DNA of 8,612 nt from Thioalkalivibrio sp. GTDB lineage: Bacteria; Pseudomonadota; Gammaproteobacteria; Ectothiorhodospirales; Ectothiorhodospiraceae. The notes below the pieces were generated by a model. The model worked only from the letters and a program-made list of their open reading frames with translations, did not search any database and had not been told where the DNA came from. The translations under genes were made by a program, and so were the position numbers. Location of the stretch: positions 1 through 8,612 of the forward strand of contig SKQM01000205.1 in the NCBI GenBank assembly GCA_007119005.1. The letters are read 5' to 3'. Within the stretch, counting starts at the first letter, position 1; the number at the start of each line of letters is the position of its first letter. This document shows positions 7,536 through 8,612 of the stretch, piece by piece.

Positions 7536-7542
7536 AGCCCCA

Positions 7543-8612
7543 ATGCATATGAAGGGCATGAGGCAGGCGCAGGGCACGATGCCGCGTCCGGGGGCGGACC
7601 CCCTGCGCAGCGTGCTGGGTGCGTATGCGCCGGTCGAGGGGGATGCGGACGAGCTGATCCTGCCCGACGGCGCGCTGCGCGCGCACTGGAAACCGCTGCT
7701 CCACGCGCTCAAGGCACACGAGGGCAGTGCGCTGCGCGACATCGGGCGCGAGACCCGGCGCCTGGTCGACGAACTGGGGGTCACCTACCACGTCTACTCG
7801 GACCCCGCGGGCGTGCAGCGCCCCTGGCCCCTGGACGCGATCCCGCAGCTGCTGGACGCCGGCGAGTGGGCGGCGATCGAGCGGGGGCTGATCCAGCGGG
7901 CGCGGTTGTTCGAATGGATCCTGAAGGATGTCTTCGGTCCGGGCGAACTGCTGCGAGCGGGCCTGGTGCCCCCCGAATTCCTGGCCGCGCACGGAGGCTT
8001 CCTTCCAGCGCTCAGGGGCACGCTGCCGGCCGGGCTGCCGGCCGTTACCCTGTATGCGGCCGACCTGGCTCGCGGTCCGGACGACCGCCTCTGGGTGATC
8101 GGAGACCGTGCGCAGGCGCCGTCCGGCGCCGGTTACGCGCTGCAGAACCGGGAGATCCTGTCGCGGACCTGGCCGGCCACCTTCGCCGAACTCGGCGTGC
8201 GCGGCGTGGGACCGTTCTTCAACGCGCTGTACAAGGGGCTGCGCGAACTGGTCCCGGATGTCGTCGAGCCGCGCATCGTGCTGTTGTCCCCGGGTCCACT
8301 GAACGAAGCCTGGTTCGAGCACGTGCTGTTGGCGCGGCAACTCGGCCTGATCGTGGTTCAGGGACAGGACCTGGTCTTCCGTGACGGGTGTGTCTGGCTG
8401 AGCACACTGGGTCGATTGGAGCGGGTGGATGTGATCCTGCGCCGCGTGGACGACGTTTGGTGCGACCCGCTGAGCCTGAATCCGGATTCGCGGCTGGGAG
8501 TGGCGGGGCTGGTCGAAGCCGTGCGCCGGGGCAACGTGGTCGTTGCCAACGCGCTCGGCACGGGTCTGCTGGAGAGTCCGGCGTGGCCCGTGTTCCTGCC
8601 CAGGATTGCCCG
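7543..8612 (+). CDS. Second circularly permuted type 2 ATP-grasp protein, divergent, 3' end outside window
   Basis: An open frame runs from ATG 7543 to the window edge (356 full codons, no stop). It is a paralogue of the ATP-grasp protein at 1680: VTYHVYSDPAGVQRPWPLDAIP (80-101) matches VYSEGENIDRAWPFDIIP there, and ALQNRE (199-204), LSPGPLNEAWFEH (248-260), VDVILRRVDDVWCDP (295-309) and NPDSRLGVAGL (313-323) follow in the same order. The block that reads LEDNLRVPSG in the first copy reads IGDRAQAPSG here (186-195): the Glu and Asn expected to bind metal are Gly187 and Arg189, while Asp174 is kept. The glycine-rich ATP loop would lie past the edge. Relatives of this form are often about 800-900 residues, with a fused C-terminal alpha-E domain, so that is the likely continuation. 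The start is uncertain: ATGs at 7543, 7549, 7558 and 7579 are in frame and none has a good ribosome site. It begins 7 nt after the transglutaminase stop, so it belongs to the same operon. Confidence 0.88.
   Translation, partial: MHMKGMRQAQGTMPRPGADPLRSVLGAYAPVEGDADELILPDGALRAHWKPLLHALKAHEGSALRDIGRETRRLVDELGVTYHVYSDPAGVQRPWPLDAIPQLLDAGEWAAIERGLIQRARLFEWILKDVFGPGELLRAGLVPPEFLAAHGGFLPALRGTLPAGLPAVTLYAADLARGPDDRLWVIGDRAQAPSGAGYALQNREILSRTWPATFAELGVRGVGPFFNALYKGLRELVPDVVEPRIVLLSPGPLNEAWFEHVLLARQLGLIVVQGQDLVFRDGCVWLSTLGRLERVDVILRRVDDVWCDPLSLNPDSRLGVAGLVEAVRRGNVVVANALGTGLLESPAWPVFLPRIA

Noticed and set aside
5289..7784. Very long minus-strand open frame (831 codons) antisense to the transglutaminase-DUF2126 gene
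   Set aside because: Its translation is rich in Arg, Gly, His and Gln and shows no recognisable domain. The + strand frame has a complete, conserved two-domain enzyme. Long antisense frames arise when GC-rich codons leave few antisense stops.
7411..8340. Minus-strand open frame of 309 codons opposite the second ATP-grasp gene
   Set aside because: The + strand frame through here aligns block by block with the first ATP-grasp protein. The antisense translation resembles nothing.

Overview
The window is high-GC (by eye about two thirds G+C), densely coding, and every supported gene lies on the + strand. The PNPase sequence and the general codon style point to a proteobacterium. A gammaproteobacterium of the Ectothiorhodospiraceae/Chromatiales kind is my best guess, but the window alone does not prove it. 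No rRNA, tRNA, CRISPR array, transposase or phage gene is visible.

Layout. (1) Positions 1-748 hold the 3' part of pnp (polynucleotide phosphorylase): the end of the second catalytic core, then the KH and S1 RNA-binding domains. (2) After a 73-nt gap comes a small SAM-dependent methyltransferase of the PmtA phospholipid N-methyltransferase type (822-1442). (3) A 237-nt intergenic region (1443-1679) carries a REP-like imperfect palindrome, a 9-bp direct repeat with an 11-bp period, and a strong Shine-Dalgarno. It probably holds the promoter of what follows. (4) From 1680 to the window edge runs a four-gene cluster: a circularly permuted type 2 ATP-grasp protein, an alpha-E protein, a 1119-residue fusion of a transglutaminase-like domain to a DUF2126 putative amidoligase, and a second, divergent circularly permuted ATP-grasp protein cut off by the window end.

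How the genes may work together. The ATP-grasp/alpha-E/transglutaminase-DUF2126 set is a recurrent bacterial neighbourhood. Comparative genomics (the amidoligase survey from the Aravind group) predicted it to make or attach short peptide-like products by ATP-dependent amide-bond formation. I know of no settled substrate or product. In this window the first ATP-grasp protein and the transglutaminase-like domain keep their expected catalytic residues. The second ATP-grasp copy has lost the Glu-X-Asn pair expected to bind metal, so the paralogues probably do different jobs. This cluster is the part of the window closest to an undescribed system. The pnp and methyltransferase genes are housekeeping or lipid-metabolism neighbours with no evident link to it.
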